64,000 nucleotides of DNA from the NCBI RefSeq assembly GCF_963259705.1, contig NC_081844.1:47167501-47231500 (forward strand). The letters run 5' to 3'. This DNA comes from Myotis daubentonii. Lineage: Eukaryota > Chordata > Mammalia > Chiroptera > Vespertilionidae. How positions within the stretch are numbered: the first letter of the stretch is position 1; each line of letters starts with the position of its first letter. The position numbers and the translations under genes are program-made. Shown piece after piece: positions 60,340 to 64,000 of this stretch. The notes under the pieces were generated by a model that was not told where the DNA came from, did not search any database, and saw only the letters and a program-made list of their open reading frames with translations.

Positions 60340-61558
60340 CAAATAAAGAAAAAAAGTCCTTTCAACACATGATGCAGGGACAATTCAGGGCAAAAGAATG
60401 AAGTTGGACCCCTTCCTTACACCATATACAAAAATTAACTCAACGTGAATCAAAAACCAAAATATAAGACATAAAACTCTTAGGAGAAAACATTTGGGTA
60501 AATCTTCAAGACCTTTGACTTGGTAACTGATTCTCAGATGACAATAAAAGCATAGCAACAAAAGGAAGAAATAAATTGGATTTCATGTAAATTTAAAACT
60601 TTTGTATATCAAAGGACATTCTTAAAAAAGTGAAGACAACCTATGCAATGAAAGAAAATACTTGGAAATCACATATCTGAGAGGGGGTGGTTAACATACA
60701 AAATAAAGAACTCCTACACTAAACAAAAAAGTCAGCAGCTCAATCAAAAAATGGGCAAAGGATCTGAACAGACATTTCTCCAAAGAAGGTATACTCATGG
60801 CCAATAAGTACATGAAAAGATGCTCAGCATCACTAATCACTAAGAAAATGCAAATCAAAACCACAATAAGCTAACACATCACACCTACTACCAGGGCTAT
60901 AATTTTAAAAAATAACATTGGCAAGGATATGAAGATTGAAACTCCTTCCACATTGCTGGTTGGAATGTAAAATGGTGCAGCTGCCATAGAAAACAGGTCA
61001 GTGGTTCCTCAAAAGCTTATCATACAATTACCATATGCTCCAGCAATTTCAGTCCTAGGTGTGAACCGAAGAGTTGAAAACAGGACTCAGATACTTGCAT
61101 GCAAGTGCTCTTTGCAGCATTACAACAGTAGTCAATACATGGACGCAACCCAAGTGCCTATCAACTGATGAACAGATAAACAAAATGTAGTTTATACATG
61201 TGATGGAATATTATTCAGCCATAAAAAGGATTTAAGTTCTGACACATGCTACATGATGAATGTGAAATAAGCCAGCCAATACGGACAAATACTGTTTGAT
61301 TCCACTTGCATGAAATATTTGAATAAGCGAAGTCATAGAGACAGAAAGATGAGAGTTTACTGGAGGTTGGGAGGGTTGGGAGGGTGATGCTTAAGAAGTG
61401 GAGAATATCTTTTTGGGGCAAAGGAAAAAGTTCTAAAATTGATTATGGTAATGGATAAATAACTGCGATTATACTAAAAGCCACTGAATTATATATTTTA
61501 GATTGGTGAATTTTATGGACACATGAATTATATCTCAATAAAGCAGTTAAAAGGAAAA
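60340..61558 (+). repeat. Old L1, ORF2 3' part and UTR
   Basis: 'accatatacaaaaattaactc', 'gaacagacatttctccaaag', 'aactaatcac'-like spacing and 'cagccataaaaagga' mark the ORF2 end; it ends 'atctcaataaagcagttaaaa'. Many stops. Confidence 0.85.
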
Positions 61559-61666
61559 GAAAGAAGAGCTAGAATGTACATTCAGGAACTTAACTTCAGG
61601 AAGGAAAAATCTAAGTACATGTTTTGCTCTAAAGACAAAATAGTTGTCATCAAGAGATGAATTCAG

Positions 61667-61896
61667 CCGAAACCGGTTTGGCTCAGTGGATAGAGCGTAG
61701 GCCTGCGGACTGAGCAGTCTCAGGTTCAATTCCGGTCAAGGGCATGTACCTGGGTTGCGGGCATATCCCCAGTGGGGGATGTGCAGGAGGCAGCTGATGG
61801 ATGTTTCTCTCTCATCGATGTTTCTAACTCTCTATCTCTCTCCCTTCTTCTCTGTAAAAAAAATCAATAAAATATATTTAAAAAAAAAAAAAAAAA
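61667..61896 (+). mobile_element. Ves SINE, young
   Basis: Head cagccgaaaccggtttggctc minus one base at its edge; near-consensus body; A tail 61857-61896. Duplication agagatgaattca on both sides. Confidence 0.95.
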
Positions 61897-62407
61897 AGAG
61901 ATGAATTCACCTTTTGTTTGCACGGCCAACCAGATCTTAAGATGCTACTTTTTTGCTAGTTAACTCTTCTGGTCTCTGAGCTATAGCAATCTTATGCTTT
62001 CGGAATTTAAAACCTTTAAAAAGGAATAAAATGTTTTCAAGTAATTTTAACTACAACAAAAATGTTTGAAACATGAAAATACTGGACTCAAAACATATTT
62101 ATTGAGTATATAATTGTATAGGTTTATTTTGAAAATAAATTACCTGAAAATTAATTCTATTAAAAATTAATTCTATTAAAAATATGGATTGCTTTGAGTC
62201 CTTTCTGTTCTCACTTAAAATGGTTCCAGTTTTTCTGCATGAAGAATGTGGTATACTTTCAATAAAAATCAAATAGAAAGCTATAATTCTGCTTATAATA
62301 TTAAATTAACTACTTAGATTATAATTTTTTAAAAAGCTTACAAAAGTACAAATACATTTAAATTATTTGTTCGGATTATTTATTAAATTTTACTTTTTTA
62401 AACACCT

Positions 62408-62557
62408 CTTGATAATTTTTTTAATTTTTATTGATTTGTTGTTCCACTTATGCATTCATTGGTTTATGCTTGTATGTACCCTGACTGGGATCAAACCTGC
62501 AACCTTGACATATCAGAAGGACGGTCTAACCAACTGAGCTATTTGGCCAGGACTAAA
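62408..62557 (-). mobile_element. SINE, antisense, divergent family member
   Basis: 'tttttattgatttgttgttc', 'ccctgactgggatcaaacc' and 'accaactgagctatttggcc' mark a tRNA-like head on the - strand. More diverged than the Ves copies. Confidence 0.75.
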
Positions 62558-63358
62558 GTATTATTACTATTATTGAATAATGGAATGGAAAATTATTTTT
62601 CTTAAAAAGAGTATCTAGAAAAGGAAAAGCAGTAATCATGAAGACATAATAGATAAAATGTATTCCTATGAAAATTATGATTGTGAGTCTTAGAAATTCT
62701 GTTAGTATTAAGTATCTTTAAATTGCTGTGAGTTATAAAAATATACATCTGAAACTACCTGTTAACATCTCAAATGTTTTTCTGGAAGCCATTTGGTTTC
62801 CTGTCTGTTTAATTCACTCACTCTTCCATCCTTCCACCTCTCCAAATAGAGAAACTTCTATACATACATAGATCTGAAGAAAATATAGCCAAATGTTAAC
62901 ATTTATTAAATCTGTATGGTGGAAATGCATTGGTGTCCATTAGATCATTCACCTTTCCTGTTATGTTAGAAAATATTTCAATAAAAAATTTTAGAGTAAT
63001 GAACCCAAGGAAATGGAAATTTTCTTTTAACAAATTTATTTTTGTACATTTTAATTTCAATTTTCATGATATATAAAAAATATTTTCTAATATCAAAATA
63101 AGCATCTCTATGGTACAGGTATATATCATGTGTTATCTTTAACTTTAAAAAAATTAATCAAGTACTATGACTTAATATGCTAAACAAAACTATTTGCCCA
63201 TCCATTTGTCCCCTTTCATAGCCCCATTGTGGAGTTTTAGAATACAGTTTTGTACACATCTCCATAACTACAAAGAATAAGATGCTATATCAAAGATGTC
63301 CAGAATTATTACATAGTACAGAATTAGTGGGCTTAATCACTGACATATGACACAAACC

Positions 63359-63397
<39 letters not shown>

Positions 63398-64000
63398 GAA
63401 AGCAACATAAGCTATAGGACAAGTAAAATAAAACATTGTCAATAAAGTCAAATAATATGAAAATAATCACATCATTTAAATTTGATGCATTAAAAACAAT
63501 AACTTCTTTAAAATTACATTTAGAATTAAGAATTATTACTTACAAAGCTCCAAAAGTAATAGTTAGTACAGAGCCATAATTGTGATAAGGCACTTTAAAG
63601 AGAACAATCAAAGACCTAACAACATGGAATGCAAGAAATATTATCTGTAGAAGCACTTAATCTTAGAAATAAATATGGGGGAAAATATGCATTCTTTCTA
63701 TACATGCTTTCATTTTCTGAAGTAAAAGCTGTTTTAAAAAGCATCCTAGAGGGCAAAAAATATTTAGCATATATTTTAAAAAGCTGTCATCAGTAGAAGT
63801 TCAAATCTCCATTAAAAAAAAAATGTTTTCCTTCAAGTCAATGAGGTTGACTCTTTTATATGACACTGTCCTAGGTGCTGGGGATTGGTCTAGAGAAGTT
63901 AGCCTAATGGAGCTGGATCTAACATTACTACCCAGTTACCTTCTTTGGTAACTTCAAACTCTGCCATTCTTGCCATCTTCTTGCAAATCAAATAAAATAA
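62558..64000. other. Downstream of RXFP1, nothing recognised
   Basis: Very AT-rich with the (GA)n tract only. No second gene found. The gaps 59788-60339 and 61897-62407 are also without features. Confidence 0.55.
63362..63396. repeat. (GA)n microsatellite
   Basis: Pure alternating GA tract. Confidence 0.95.

Overview
The window is vertebrate nuclear DNA from a placental mammal, almost certainly a vesper bat (Vespertilionidae). The organism call rests on the repeats. Many tRNA-derived Ves SINEs sit beside HeliBat-type Helitrons with CTAG ends and a GTGCAC hairpin, non-autonomous hAT and piggyBac elements with clean target duplications, a mariner, and a full-length half-L1 (HAL1). I know this mix of young DNA transposons only from that bat family.

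One host gene spans the window on the + strand: RXFP1 (LGR7), the relaxin receptor. Seventeen coding exons can be read from 563 to 59388, all with AG/GT borders and compatible phases. They encode an LDL-receptor class A module (563-700), a linker (13229-13327), the LRR N-cap (18565-18670), ten leucine-rich-repeat exons of 72 or 75 nt (22950 to 51272), and the seven-transmembrane domain with C-terminal tail (53041 to 59388). Only the signal-peptide exon is missing; it lies upstream of the window. The visible part encodes 740 whole codons before the stop. With 17 residues from the missing exon this equals the 757 residues I recall for human RXFP1. I see no frameshift or internal stop, so the gene looks functional.

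Layout: 1-600 holds a near-identical tandem duplication (357-bp offset) that copies the acceptor and first 33 nt of the LDLa exon. The first intron (701-13228) is rich in Helitrons and SINEs and holds one piggyBac MITE and one hAT. The second and third introns (13328-22949) hold a young 5'-truncated L1 with a very long target-site duplication, a hAT MITE and two sister Helitrons. The LRR introns (23022-53040) hold a full-length mariner, more Helitrons and hATs, an intact antisense HAL1, a retroposed 5' half of tRNA-Gln, and a 4.6-kb old antisense L1 broken up by SINEs, Helitrons, a hAT and a mariner MITE. From 53271 to the end the content is L1 remnants, three SINEs and AT-rich sequence with nothing recognised.

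I found no second host gene and no wholly new system. The most interesting items are the intact HAL1 ORF1, the tRNA-half insertion whose target duplication overlaps that of the HAL1, the exon-copying tandem duplication at the window start, and the about 54-bp target duplication around the L1 at 17455. Family names are from memory of consensus sequences, with no database search.
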